Below, piece by piece: positions 22,858 through 35,800 of a DNA stretch of 64,000 nucleotides (positions are counted from its first letter, which is position 1; each line of letters begins with the position of its first letter). The position numbers and the translations under genes are program-made. The notes beneath the pieces were generated by a model that searched no databases, was not told the DNA's origin, and was given only the letters and a program-made list of their open reading frames with translations. Source of the stretch: Liolophura sinensis (Eukaryota > Mollusca > Polyplacophora > Chitonida > Chitonidae); NCBI RefSeq assembly GCF_032854445.1, contig NC_088302.1, forward strand, positions 25,941,080 through 26,005,079, in the 5' to 3' direction.

Positions 22858-23008
22858 TAAGTGGGAAGGTCTGGCATCAACCTGCGGAAGGTTGTGGGTT
22901 TACCCCGGGTTGTGCCCGGTTTCCTCCCACAATAATGCTGGCCGCAGTCGGATAAGTGAAATATTCTTGAGTATGGCGTAAAACACCAATCAAATAAATA
23001 AATACAAC
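22858..23008 (+). mobile_element. tRNA-SINE family 1, 3' body
   Basis: Starts gtaagtgggaaggtctgg and ends caaataaataaatac. The head is missing; the remnant lies about 500 bp after the head-only copy. Confidence 0.88.
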
Positions 23009-23388
23009 CGAGATATGTTTTGTTCTGTGTAGATTAGAATAGCCCATTTTTTGCTGAGATTTACTCCATTTTTATTTAAAAACAGGGAAGATTGCTACCT
23101 GATTATCGTGCTTAGTTATGAAGTAGTCTAAACCAATCAAAATCTAAGTGAAGAAAGTCATGCAAAATGTTTTACATTTAAAATCCACACAAAAAGCATT
23201 TATAGGTTCGTGAAAATAAAGGGTTTAGCCCCTATTTCTTAACCTGTCCCCTCCTTATTTTGACCTTTTATTTGTAATGTGTGTAATCCTTCCCTACCTG
23301 TTTACTACGGACGACATTGTTTAGTGAATGTCCCTGGAAGTGTATATAGAGTATATTTTCAGTACTTTTTTACATGATGTACGATACT

Positions 23389-23503
23389 GGCATGTATGTA
23401 TGCATGTGCGGCATGTATGTATGCATGTGCGGCATGTATGTATGCATGTGTGGCATGTATGTAAGCATGTGCGGCATGTATGTATGCATGTGCGGCATGT
23501 ATA
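23389..23503. repeat. 21-bp tandem repeat, about 5.4 copies
   Basis: Unit gcatgtatgtatgcatgtgc plus g. Because 21 is a multiple of 3, each frame repeats seven residues (MYVCMCG on +, HTCHTCI on -), so the open frames across it are products of the repeat. Confidence 0.9.
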
Positions 23504-23869
23504 CTTGGACTTATATGGACGACGAGGAGTCACTCGATGTGTGTCTTATAAACCTATCGATGCTGAGCAGCAAGCAAGACAGCAACAAATACCTTTTCAA
23601 AAAATCTTTAGTAAGCCGCGACTCGGGTTTGATCCAGTTATGTTATGAATGTCTAAGGTTACAACAAATAAATGATCGATTAAAACGCATTTGTAATAAT
23701 TTTGATATTTTTTTTTATCAGAACCCTACCGGCAAATGCAGTACAATCCTAGTGACTGACAAAGTACATTTTATATGGAATTCATGTCTTCGCACAGCTA
23801 AATGCTGTACAAACACTTTTTCTACAACAACGAATGATGCAGGGAAGCAACGGATGACGTTTTCTAAAA

Positions 23870-24290
23870 TTTGACGGTTTGACCATCGAGGTCGCAAGTT
23901 CAAATCCAGTCCACGCCTGCTCAGCCAAGTGGTTTACAAGGCATGGTGCAGCGAGTTCTCTAGGGTGCTAACCTGCCAGCTTCATACACCCCTCTACTCA
24001 CTCACCGGACTAATGAAGTAAAGCTGAACAAATCTTAAATACTATCACCAATCAAATGAGTAAATAGTTTTGCAATTGCATGGATATGTTCTTACATAAG
24101 AAATTAAAGCGGTGAATAACACACAGTTGCACTCGAGAGGCAGCGAGAGGCAGTAGGGAGTTTCCTACTCCACTCTACTCACTCACCTGACTAATGAAGT
24201 TAAGGTGAACAAATCTTAAATACTACGTTTATCACCAATCAAAAGAGTAAACAGTTTTCCAATTGCATGGATACGTTCTTACATATGATG
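23870..24290 (+). repeat. direct duplication next to a tRNA-like remnant
   Basis: A segment beginning 'ctctactcactcacc', passing 'gaacaaatcttaaatact' and ending 'gttcttacata' is present at about 23993-24098 and again at about 24172-24288. Upstream (23880-23920) is a B-box-like ggtcgcaagttcaaatcc, so the unit may derive from another SINE. Confidence 0.6.
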
Positions 24291-26085
24291 TTAGTTACGT
24301 TAATAGACATATAATGAGACGAAAGTGTATCAGCTACTTATGTCGCGCGATTGTTCGGAGAGACAGATGATTTCTTGTTTGCCTGTTGCTACACGTACAT
24401 GTAACTTGACTGAGAGCTTAAATTCTAACGTATCGAAGCCAGGCGAAAACGTAGGCTCCTTCAACCAGTACGCTGTCGAACCATAAGAGCAAAATGTGTC
24501 GCATCTCTCCCAGTTGCGCTATCTACCATTCTCAGACTGCTCGGAATCAATAGATTTGGTCGGGCAGAATTCGTTGCGCACACCATTCAGGCTATATTTA
24601 GTGATGCCAGCTAGACTCCTTCATCGCTGAGTGGTAACGGCGCCTTCAGGGACAAGGTAACACTTGTAACACCAGCCAGCTCCCCGGGATTCCATGGCTG
24701 CACCACTGGCGTTGGAGCTTCCATAGTCTATAGATGTATACGTGTATTCATCGTGGAGACACTGTACGCACAGCCGCTGCGGTGCGTAATTCTTAAATTG
24801 ACGGTACATTCACATCCTCGTCTATGACCACAGCCTCTTACACCTGCCTACTTCACTGCGGGTTTCTATGGCAACGTCGTCTGATATCCGAAGACTACAC
24901 CTATTTGACAAATTCGTACAGATCACAGGAAGCCTGCTGATGGGTTGTCAATCTGTGTTTCGTTGCGACACTAGGTTCTGCTTTGGGTCAGCTTGGAGCA
25001 CTGCCTGAGTGAGTCGCTGGGTACACAGTCTGTGAGCAAAAATATTCCTTCGTTGTTGATAGAGATGGCGCGGTGCTATCCTTGTGCTCCATGTACTCGA
25101 TATGGATTCTAATGGAAGTACAGGTCAGAAGAAATCGAAGCTGCTTAAAGAGGTGAATGGTTGTCCAAGCGCCTATCATGACCGCTCCTTTCGTAACGTT
25201 CAATCTTCAACAAGCGGAGGCAGTTTTCCAAGGTGGCAGCCGGATTAGAGGAGCATTATGTCTTGTGCTCACATCTCCCATATTAGTAGCTGGTACGTAT
25301 ATTTATTTATTGCCTTAATGTCCTGTTGTGACCAAAGGAAAATATTTTGGTGTTGTCGCCTGATTTGTCCCTATGACGTGTCTCGTCCATTGAAGAATAT
25401 GGCCAACATTATTAATCATGTGTATGCTTTGTGAAATCGTAAAGCAGGTCACATACATATAAGTCTAAAGCATACCTGAAATAACACGTCCGATCCTACT
25501 ACGTAGCGGACTCTTTACCGTTTGTGATATACAATGTACATATATACCGATATATTAAAATCCTCCAATACCGACATTTATTGGCGGTTTTTGTAAACCT
25601 TGATCATCAAAAAAAAAAATCATTTTTTGAATCGCGATTATGTAGTGAACATTGGCAAGCTTTCAGCTCCATTGCTATAATATAGGGCAAAATCGAGCGT
25701 TATAGCCATATCCAGTTTTATGGCTGACATTCTATAAACAGTGCCTAGCATGCCTGACTAGTCTGTCTTTTTCCCCACTCTCTGCCAATATGAGTGAGAT
25801 TTCATTAACCAGTCTCTGTAAGCATTATGGATTTATGCTGTAGCACCGGATGCAAGAGAATAATATATTGCGCCTTACAATTAATCAGGCATTCAGGACA
25901 CATTCTTTGTACAATTTTTCTGATGAATGCGTCACTGGCACGCACCTAGATTTCCATCCAGGATATTAGGGCGTGGCATCCTCCTCCGTTTCAGGTCAAA
26001 TCAGTTAGGCATTCCCTGAGTTGTTGTACAATGATAGATCCGTTTCACCGTTCTCTAAGTCAAAGCTATTTAATAGTAGTTGCCA
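24291..26085. other. no supported feature
   Basis: Short frames only. I looked here, and up to 29.7 kb, for the missing first coding exon of the arrestin gene and did not find a convincing candidate. Confidence 0.35.
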
Positions 26086-26087
26086 TA

Positions 26088-26207
26088 TTTTATTTATTTA
26101 TTTGATTGTTGATTTACGTCATATTTCACTTATACGCCGGCGGCCAGCATTATGGTGGGACGAAACCCGACAGACCCCGGGGGAAACCAACGACCATCCA
26201 GTTGTAG
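26088..26207 (-). mobile_element. tRNA-SINE family 1, 3' body, inverted
   Basis: Complement of the tail (tttatttatttatttgattg), then cacttatacgccggcggcc and accaacgaccatccag. The head is missing. Confidence 0.82.
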
Positions 26208-26739
26208 TACAGGATACTCTGTGTAGCACAGAGGAAGCGATAGAACTTAAATGAAGATACAGCCATCGCAAGAAAGCCTTCACAGTCTGGAACAGACAGT
26301 TCTCATACGAGTGCTGTACAGACTGTTCTCACACGAGTGCTATAATTACAAATTTTACACGCGGTATTTAAGAACTATTCCCACATGCCTGTTTAAAGAC
26401 GAATGTCAAACGCGTACTTTAAACACCGTTTAACATGTGTGATGCATGTGCTGTTCTCACACGCATGATGAACAGATGGTTCCCATGCGGGAGATATATA
26501 AAACAGTCTAAAGACTAGGGAAAAATGAATAAAAGAAATAAACATGCAAAAGGGACGATTCTCACACAAATGATATAGAGACGACCCTCAGTTTGCCCCC
26601 GTTCTTATGGTTCTCAGAAATGTGCTGTTCATCTTGTTCTTATGCCTAAAGTTGTAGAAACTGTTCCCACGAGTGAGAGGTGCGGCTTGTTCCAGTTTCA
26701 CACATGTATCTAAGTGTGGCGCGTGTGGTGTTCAGAAGA

Positions 26740-27010
26740 CATGTATCCAATTTTTGCGTGTGTGCTTTTCAAAAATACACCTGAAAGCATTCAATTGTTT
26801 CGCCTGTGCTGTTCACGATATACTCGCACTTACATGTATCTAGTTGTCACGTGTGAGAAGATACACCCACATGCATCCAGTTGTTTCGCGTGTGCTGTTC
26901 AAAAGATACACATCCAGTGTTTTCGTGTGTGCTTTTCAGAAGATACACCTACATGCATCCAGGTGTTTTGCGTGTGCTAGTAGATGCTCATACTTACATG
27001 TATTTAGATG
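26740..27010. repeat. imperfect repeats of about 45-60 bp
   Basis: Recurring blocks 'gatacacc(c/t)acatgcatcc' and 'cgtgtgctgttca' are spaced irregularly. The frames through them (FRVCCSKDTHP and similar) are repeat-derived. Confidence 0.55.
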
Positions 27011-27824
27011 TCGCTTCCGCACTATTCGTGGTAAAGGGCAGTGGAGATAGCTCTGATGTCTTTTTGTGTCGCATTTAGTGTTGAACAAGATAAAACTCCA
27101 ACATCGTGGCTACGTGAGTCTTAGAAAATCTCAGTTGAGGGACATTAAAAATCAATATTTCACCAGAGCTAAGTATGAAGTGTCGGCTGGTGCTTTGGAA
27201 TATTTGTTATGGCAAATCGCATATTATGTGTTATAAATTTTAAGTGATGTTTGTTTCCTTGACTGGGTAAAGTCATCTCTCGCTGCAATCCATAGCCCGT
27301 TCACAATTGAGATTACCATTTCCGATTCCACCTGTCACCGGCTAGCCTGTAGTTCTTAAAAAATGCAGGTTTCTGTAGAGCAATGCTTAGATAAGTGCAC
27401 TGTTTTTTTCTTGATCTAATTTATTTTGTCCACCTTTGGAGTAATTTAAATGTTTTGAGCTCAGCACAAGACGTCAGCCACATAAAAAGCAAATTATCCT
27501 TTCTCTCAGGTTAGCGATTTGAAATATCAAAGACTAGTTCCTTAAAAACACACTCGCTTTGCAGCATTTGTTAAATCATGTATACTCTTTAATGCTTTCC
27601 ATTTACGTCATGGAATATTGATTTTAAAACTCGGACAATTCGCCAGTCGCGTTTACTCTATTTTTCTGGTGAGTTTTTCACAGATGTCGTCCAAGAGGGA
27701 CAGCGCGAGGTATCTAAGTGACGTGTTTTATTACACTAATCCTGGGGCTACGGCCGTACATATTCCGTAGAACTGATACATGCGACGGCCGAGAAAGGCC
27801 ATCTCTTATCAGCCCAGCTAACAT

Positions 27825-27841
27825 TGGGGGGGGGGGGGGGA
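27825..27841. repeat. poly-G tract
   Basis: About 15 G in a row, just before the 23-bp array. Confidence 0.9.
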
Positions 27842-27889
27842 GTTGGAGGATGCAAGCGAGAAACAGAATGATGCGCTGGATTGTCGGAA

Positions 27890-28145
27890 CGATGTAATGA
27901 AGAGACGGCAGGGGAGCCGAAGAAGCGACGAGAGGGAGGCTGATGAATTGACGAGAGGGGAGCCGATGAAGCGACGACAGGGGAGTCGATGAAGCGACGG
28001 CAGGGAGGCTGATGAAGCGACGAGAGGGGAGCCGATGAAGCGACGACAGGGGAGTCGATGAAGCGTCGAGAGGGTAGTCGATGAAGCGACGACAGGAGAG
28101 TCAATGAAGCGATGAGAGGGGAGCCGGTGAAGCGACGGAAGGGGA
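27890..28145. repeat. 23-bp tandem repeat, about 10 copies
   Basis: Unit gatgaagcgacga followed by caggggagtc or gaggggagcc, with 23-bp spacing and point variants. Purine-rich on the + strand. The frame on the minus strand is repeat-derived. Confidence 0.85.
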
Positions 28146-29752
28146 GCTATAAAAATGAGGCATTTATAAATGAATGTTTAGGGCCAGACGACACTTTGAA
28201 TAGTTTGTTATTAGGTCATCTCTGAAAACTTACCACCTGGCTCCGGAACAGGAAATGAAAGCACCATTTTATTTTACCTTGACTTCCACTTCCCTAGATA
28301 ATGAATGGGTAATTCTGATTTTATGACGTATATATAACAATATTACTTCTACAGATGAATGAAACATGTCCCTATTTATGAAAGAAACTAGGGGATGAAT
28401 TGAATTTATTAATGGAATTTAAGATCCGATATGTATCATACCCAGATTTTTTTTTTTCATTTATACGAGAGCGGTCCGGTGGATTAAAAAGTTGTGCCAA
28501 CAGTGCCCTGATAAACACTTATAAACAAACATTGCGTCTTAGTTTTAGCTTTTAGCTTCACTAAGGTCTCACTTTCATGAATCTTTTCCTCTAGTTCTGT
28601 TGTCACCATATCTGTATCTACATAACTCCATACAAACTATGCTTCCTGAGCATAGAAAGAAAGGGAAAGCTCTCTAGTTCTGTAACATGGAAGGTTAGCT
28701 GATCATAATTCGAACACAGTTTAGTTCTTTTTCAGGCTGTAATATAGTCTTTCGCTGAGGCATTCAATTCAGGTTTGAACTGACATTTGCTGGTGAGGAC
28801 CAATATAATATATGATCACATAGCCTTGACATCTATGAACTCATCTCTCATTCTGTCTTCTCCAACCTGGTTTAAAGGACAAAGACCAGACTGGAGAAGG
28901 ATCACCCAGTGTAACCCAAGTCTACAAATGAAGAAATGAAGATGCTACATTTTGGATGCATACAAGATTTACGATCTGTGTACATTACCTCATATTATGG
29001 CACAGCTATCATTTATGACGGCCGTAGTTGAGCTACGCGATCTTCTGCCGTGTTTTTGAGAATGCGGCAATACATTTCGTAGAAGGAACGGGAATTGCAC
29101 ACTGTATTTTGGCATACGACAAACTGTTCTTTAAGTTCTGTCTTTAAACCTGGGCCGATCGGTAAAGTGTTTGACATACTATTTTTCACCATAGTCCGAT
29201 TGGTAAAATTTTGACATCTTACTTGACATCTTTAACATTGCCCGTTTACTCAATGGATGTCCTTTCAATCGATGAGTGGAAAAAGACAATGCGATTTCTC
29301 GCCTGTTTTATTGTTGGTGGATTACTCGCCCGACGTGCTATTTGGGCAGTTTATTTCAAGACTGCTACACGACAGCTATACTTTAACTTTTAAAGTTAAC
29401 TGTTTTTAAATTCTTGTCAGAGTTTGAAGAGTGGCTCATCTTGGTGTCCTCTCTGGCTCAGTGAAATTTGACACCGTGATTTGTTGAAGTACACAAGAAA
29501 GTACACTTTCATCACGTTTTTATCACTCCAGAAGATAAGAAACCATTTTAGTGTTGTTTGTGGAATGATATATAGACGAAAAAGGGTTTCCAAGCATTTT
29601 CACTTGCCATCCATCCACGCCTTTCATTACATCTTGACAGCTGTTGTAATGGTCAGGTAATTTCACCGATTAATCATAACTGTAAAACCGCTGGTATGGC
29701 CAATTTGGTTAACTTACAACTGCAACATGCTTTGATTTCCGTTATTTGACAG
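28146..29752. other. upstream of the arrestin exon, no element recognised
   Basis: Contains a T-run at about 28450 and short frames only. The missing arrestin first exon would be expected in or left of this stretch. Confidence 0.35.
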
Positions 29753-29887
29753 GGGTCGAAGTTCGTTTCCATGGTACCGCACGCGCAAGTTGGCGAGAAG
29801 TGGTATACAGCGGGACGAAGTCGACAGAAGTGGAACATGAGAAGGAGGAGATCTATTTTGACGATCGATTCTGTTTGTGGGGAAAAG
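29753..29887 (+). CDS. ARRDC: ARRDC exon, N-domain part 1
   Basis: Acceptor atttgacag, donor aaag/gtgaga. It starts and ends in phase 1. It codes from GVEVRFHG to LWGK. Its phase-1 start shows that at least one more coding exon lies upstream. Confidence 0.9.
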
Positions 29888-32800
29888 GTGAGAGAGATTT
29901 TACTTCACGTGAAATCATGTTCTTCCGTGCTTCGGTGGCCTAATATCTGCCAAGAAGTCTGGGATCTATCCCGGGTTGTGTCAGACTTTAAAATGGCACT
30001 TGTTACTGCCTAGCAGAGCGCTCAGCACTAACAGGTTCGGGCAAGGAAACAATGATGTTGGCCCAGTGTCAGTATAATGTGACTGGGTGGGGTGTCATGT
30101 CAGATGTCTTGGGCATGATACCTCGGTGGCGGCAGCACGTTGACGACATGGAATGGCCCAGCCACAAGAAGAAACACTATATGTACACGCACCCATTGAC
30201 CCACCGTCGTCATTCGACTGAAACACGGTTGAGTACGACGTAAAACATCAAGCAAACATACATATGCATACATTGTTCTGTCAGGCCTACATCCGTCCCT
30301 GACCGCTTTTGGCTACAGTTGTGACCATCATGACGAAATATGAACCAAAAATTGTTAAGTTCATTTTTATTACTGTGTTATGGTTTTCTCGTTATTTCTC
30401 GATATGTTTGAACCTCTCAGTGTTCACATGCAATAATACTACAGCGCTCTCTCCTATTACATGTATGCTCGGGGCATGCTGTTTGGAACTAATTAATCTC
30501 TCACCCCTCGATAATGTGGTTTTCTTGACCAATACACGAACGCTGATGTATCCCGTGCATTAAGCTGACCGATGGGCTAGTACGTAGTTGATTGTTAATT
30601 ATTCTTGCATAACACTGCACGGTCATGTAAATTGGATAGACCCAAACATCAAGGTATTTTTAACTTCATATGCAAATCAGAATGTAATGTAGTATGGGTA
30701 GAACATAACAAATAACTGTGTTTTACCTCAGTCATCTGCGCATTAGCCCAAATTGTTACATGTACAGTGTTGATAAAAGCGATACACAGTTCTGTTAAAA
30801 GCTCTGTTAAAATAGATATACTCGAAATGAAAGTCATAAACGGTTGCAAATTTACCCCACCTGATGTAATATTTATGATGTAATACTTTCTGTACAAATT
30901 ACCAAGTGGGTTGTTTATGCTTTAATTGCAAAAAAAGTCTTTAAAAAACAACATATTTTAACTGCCGACAGCGTGTTTTCATAGATGACAGCAGGTGCAG
31001 ATGAAATCACGCCTGTTTGTGTGACTATACCTCAAGAACTCGCTGGAAAACACTGTGCTAAATGCCACTTAGAAATGATAGTCCCCTTTCCTCCGATTAG
31101 GTTTGCATAAGCCTTTTATGTCCACCTATAAACATTTTCCAAAAATCGCTAGTACTTGTATTTATTAGAAGTTATTAACTATTAACTAGCCCCAACAGAG
31201 GCAAACCGTCATGCTGACGAACAAGCTAGAACAATACTCCAACGGGAGCTGGAAGTGACTGCCAAAAGGCCATTCAACTCGATTATGATTTAAACCAACT
31301 TTTTCCGGGGGCCTCCGTGGCTCAGTCGGTTAAAGCGCTAGCGCAGCGTAATGACCCAGGAGTCTCTCACCAATGCGGTCGCTGTGAGTTCAAGTCCAGC
31401 TCATGCTGGCTTCCTCTCCGGCCGTACGCGAGAAGGTCTGCCAGCAACCTGCGGATGGTCGTGGGTTTCCTCCGGGCTCTGCCCGGTTTCCACGCACCAT
31501 AATGCTGGCCGCCGTCGTATAAGTGAAATATTCTTGAGTACGGCGTAAAACACCAATCAAAAAAAAAAAAAAAAAAAAAAAAACTTTTTCCGCTGTCCAG
31601 GAACTAGTTCAACAAAATATCATTGCTGTACATTGGCACTGAATTCAACGAGATTATACATGATCGGTCAGTTGTTCAAACTGGAACCGTGCAGTTTAGA
31701 TTTATGTTGCATTAAGTGCGCTCCTGGGTGTAGATAACGATTTGTACCGTTTTACCTAATGGAGATTAGAACAGTCCACCAACAGCCAAAGTATCAAGAC
31801 CGACCATAATGAATGAAAGGTTTGCGTTTTATATCACTCAGGATGCCTCATTTCTAGTTAACATTAACCCGCTGCTTTTAGAATACTACTATTAGATGAA
31901 AACGAGAAGGCTACAGCCTTGTTCTAAAGCAGGAGGCGTGAGTATTATCACCGAGTTGTGTCATCATATTTTCAGGTCTGTAGTTTTATTCCGTTTTGTC
32001 CATACTTTTAACAGTGGATGAAGTGCTCAGTAAAACAGCATCAGCCCATACTCCCTGAAAAGAGCGCAAATATTGTGTGCTGTAAGCAATCTAAAAGTTG
32101 CCATGACTGTTACAACAGAATTGAGCACACATAACGATTTGCGTTCAGATTGGATTTCAGCCTGTTGACGTCTATCTTTCATGACAATTTCCATGTTACC
32201 GCCTGTTAACCTTTGCTCTATAACACATTATTGGACGTACATGCATAGTGGGTGACATCTGGCAATCATACTCCTTGTGGTGACATTGTCTAGCGTAATG
32301 AACAGATTCTGAAATTCTATACAGCTTGTGGTTACTGTATTTGACATCTTGGATTGAGGCAAATGAATTTCACTGTTGACTTAGCCTTACGGAGAATGTG
32401 CAATGGGGTTCCCCGCCATACGTCCGAATTTTCCTACATGTAGCCGTCAAAGGCACTTGTTCAACGTTTCACTAAGCTCTCTATATCTATGCATATATTA
32501 CAGTCGTGACCCATTCGACGGGATTATGATTTAAACCAACGAACGTTTCCCCGTAGTTCAGGAACTTGCGAACAATGTATTAGAGCTGTAGATTGGCATT
32601 AACTTTAACTAGATTATGCATGAACGGTCAATTGTTCGACCTAGAATGCCACTTTTCTGTCCATTAACGTCACTATCCCGTCCATTAACGCCCGCTCTTC
32701 TGTCCATTAACGATACTATTCCGTCCATTGCGATGTGTTAGAGAGTGCTGAATGGCCTGTTATGTTGTCCTGAGAAAGACATATGTCAGTAACCATGATT

Positions 32801-35800
32801 GTAGGTGTTTGTAGCACATCACATCGGCTATACATATGTGAGCAAAGACAGAGCCGAGTTAAGAGATATACATGACAAATGGATACAATCCATTCATCTG
32901 GTAGAGCTACCTGGAATCCCACTACTTTGCCTCTTAACGCCACTATTCCGTCCATTAACGCCCCTCTTCCGTCCATTAACGCCACTCTTCCGTCCATTAA
33001 AGCCATTATTCCGTCCATTAAAGCCACTCTTCCGGCCATTAACGCCACTCTTCTGTCCATTAACGCCACTATTCCGTCCATTAATGCCACTCTTCTGTCC
33101 ATTAACGCCATTATTCCGTCCATTAACGCCACTCTTCTGTTCATTGACGTCACTATCCTGTCCATTAACGCCAATCTTGTTCATCAACGTCACTATCCCG
33201 TCCATTAACACCACTCTTCTCTCCATTAACGTCACTACTGCGTTCATTAACGCCACTATTCCGTCCTTTAAAACCACTATTCTGTCCATTGACACCAATA
33301 TTAACGCTCTCTCATAGGGCCTAATTATTCTCTCCTCGAACCACACTATTCTCTCATAGGACCCTACTATTCTGTGAAAGAGCCTCTTTTTTTCTCTCCC
33401 AGGGCCTGACTATTCTCTCTTCGGGCCTTGCTGTTCTCTCTTAGGGCCACGCTGTTCTCTCATAGGGCTCCACTATTGTGGCTCAGGCCCCACCGTTACA
33501 GTACCCCCATTAGTCATCTTTGAATCGCAACTTTTCTCCCATTTTCCCATACGAACACTGTAACTCTCCCACTGAAAGTCACTGTTCTCCTCTGAGACTC
33601 TGCTGTTCTCGGGTTATCTAATTGGACCCACATTCATGCAATATATATCCTCGAACCCCAATATTCTTCCATTGAACCCCACAATTCTACCCTCAAACCC
33701 CACTAGTCCAGTAGGTACAGCGTACTGTATTTATGCAAACAGATTACCATTTCTGTTTGCGAATGGTTACAAGCAACACTGTCCTTGTACCGTAAAACCA
33801 TCAGTACTTGGATTCTTTTAAAGACAATGATACCCAAACTGGAGGAAAATGAATCATCAACTATGTACATTCCTAAGAGATACCAGAGCGCTGGCCAGAT
33901 CTATCCAAACTTTGCTATGAACATACTGAGAAGATTAGTCTCAATGACGTCCCAACTGGCCCCGATGTTTTCTTTATAGCTCGTTACTTAGATTTGGAAG
34001 AATCAGCTAATCTTAGGGGTTATCATGTCAGTATAGAAAAAGTTGGCGCGGCCCAACTCAGGCAAATTAGCCTCCCTCCCACTCAGCCGATTTCATCTGA
34101 ACTGGCCCCGGCATCCACCCATCTCATTTCCTCTATCTTCTGGCCGTGACTTCCAACAACTCGCTTGTTCCGATATGAAGAATTTGGCTGGTCTACATAT
34201 AGGCGGCATTATCGATTGTTCAACCGGAGTGTCGAATATAATGGAAACAACCATGTTTGTGTGTGTTAGAAAATCCAGCGATATAAGCGCAGCGCCGTTG
34301 GTATCAGCAACACATTAGTAGAAGACGCACAATGACCACTGGTGAATGACCATATACATGCGTGTATTGACCTAGAGATGCGTGCTTATGCAGTGCTCGT
34401 ATTGACCGGTAGATATAATACAAATACATCTGCTCACGGACAATAAGTAGGCCACAACCAGATGCTACTGGTCCATCCATGGCTATGTCAAATATAATAT
34501 CAGTAATACATTGATCACACCTGCATTGGCCAACATAGTATTATTGACCAACAGCTTCACACAATCCGAATTTGCCACTCCACGTCACTTTTATAACATC
34601 GCTCAATCTAGATATGGACAACCTGGTTTACCTCTGTACACTAGCGACTATATGTGATCAGATGCTACAAATCACATTGCTACCACTTTTGTCCACTGAT
34701 CATTATGGTTTTACGTATTTTTAGACCTTACCCACATAAGCTGGACTATTATTATCTAGAGTAAAAAGCCTAAAAACAAAGAACTCCTTTTACCGAGTGA
34801 TTAATGTTTTTGGAAGTAGATACCTTGCATACTGCACTGATTCTCAAATATGCAAATATTTTACATACACACTCTTGTCACATGGTTTATTTATTTATTT
34901 ATTTGATTGGTGCTTAACGCCGTGATCAAGAATATTTCACTTATACGACGGCGGCCAGCATTATGGTGGGTGGAAACCGGGCACAGCCCGGGGGAAACCC
35001 ACGACCATCCGCAGGCTGCTGCCAGGCCTTCCCACGCACAACCGGAGAGGAAGCCAGCATGAGCTAGACTTGAACTCACTGCAACCGCATTGGTGAGAGG
35101 CTCCCGTGTCATTACGCTGAACGTTCAGGTAACTGTAAATATAATATAATTTGCAGTTTGTTCGCTGCTTTTATAATATTGGCAGCTTGAAGCGCGTGCA
35201 GTGGACTTATAAATCAATACCAGCGTCGATGAATGAGAGGAACTAGATACCAAGACGTATACATATCCTTTTGCAATCATCGCAACGGAGTCTGCATATA
35301 TTATGCATTACTCCACGGCACTATTGTGCAGAACTGTTTCGTATTTTGGCCGCAGTTAAGAAAATGAGATGGCTGAAAAAAAGAAAAAACATTCTTAGAA
35401 AAATGGCTAGACAATTTAATTACATGTATATCACCGCCAGACGTGACACTAGCTATATGGCCTAGGTGTTAATAGTCCTATAACCGATGTGGGTTTTGTT
35501 ATGGGTACAAATCTCACAAAAGGTACGCCGTCATGTTTGAAGAATGTAAGCACATATCCATTGTTATATTATCAGAATTCCTCCCTCACTTTGGAAGACT
35601 GAGCATAACTTTGTATGTGACGACGCCACTGAACTTTGACATATATGCATCACAGTCGCCCTACGTGTGCATGTATACAGCAAGGCCTGCAGTGTTTAAT
35701 CCTAAGCACTCGAATCACCCAAAACACCCACATAATAAGCATCCTTTTATTCTAAATTGCATGTAAGCCTGATGCTGGATGCACCCTTCCACACCACATG

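Noticed and set aside
29211-29393. 60-codon frame as the missing arrestin first exon
   Set aside because: Its sequence does not resemble the arrestin first strands and it lacks a donor in the required phase.
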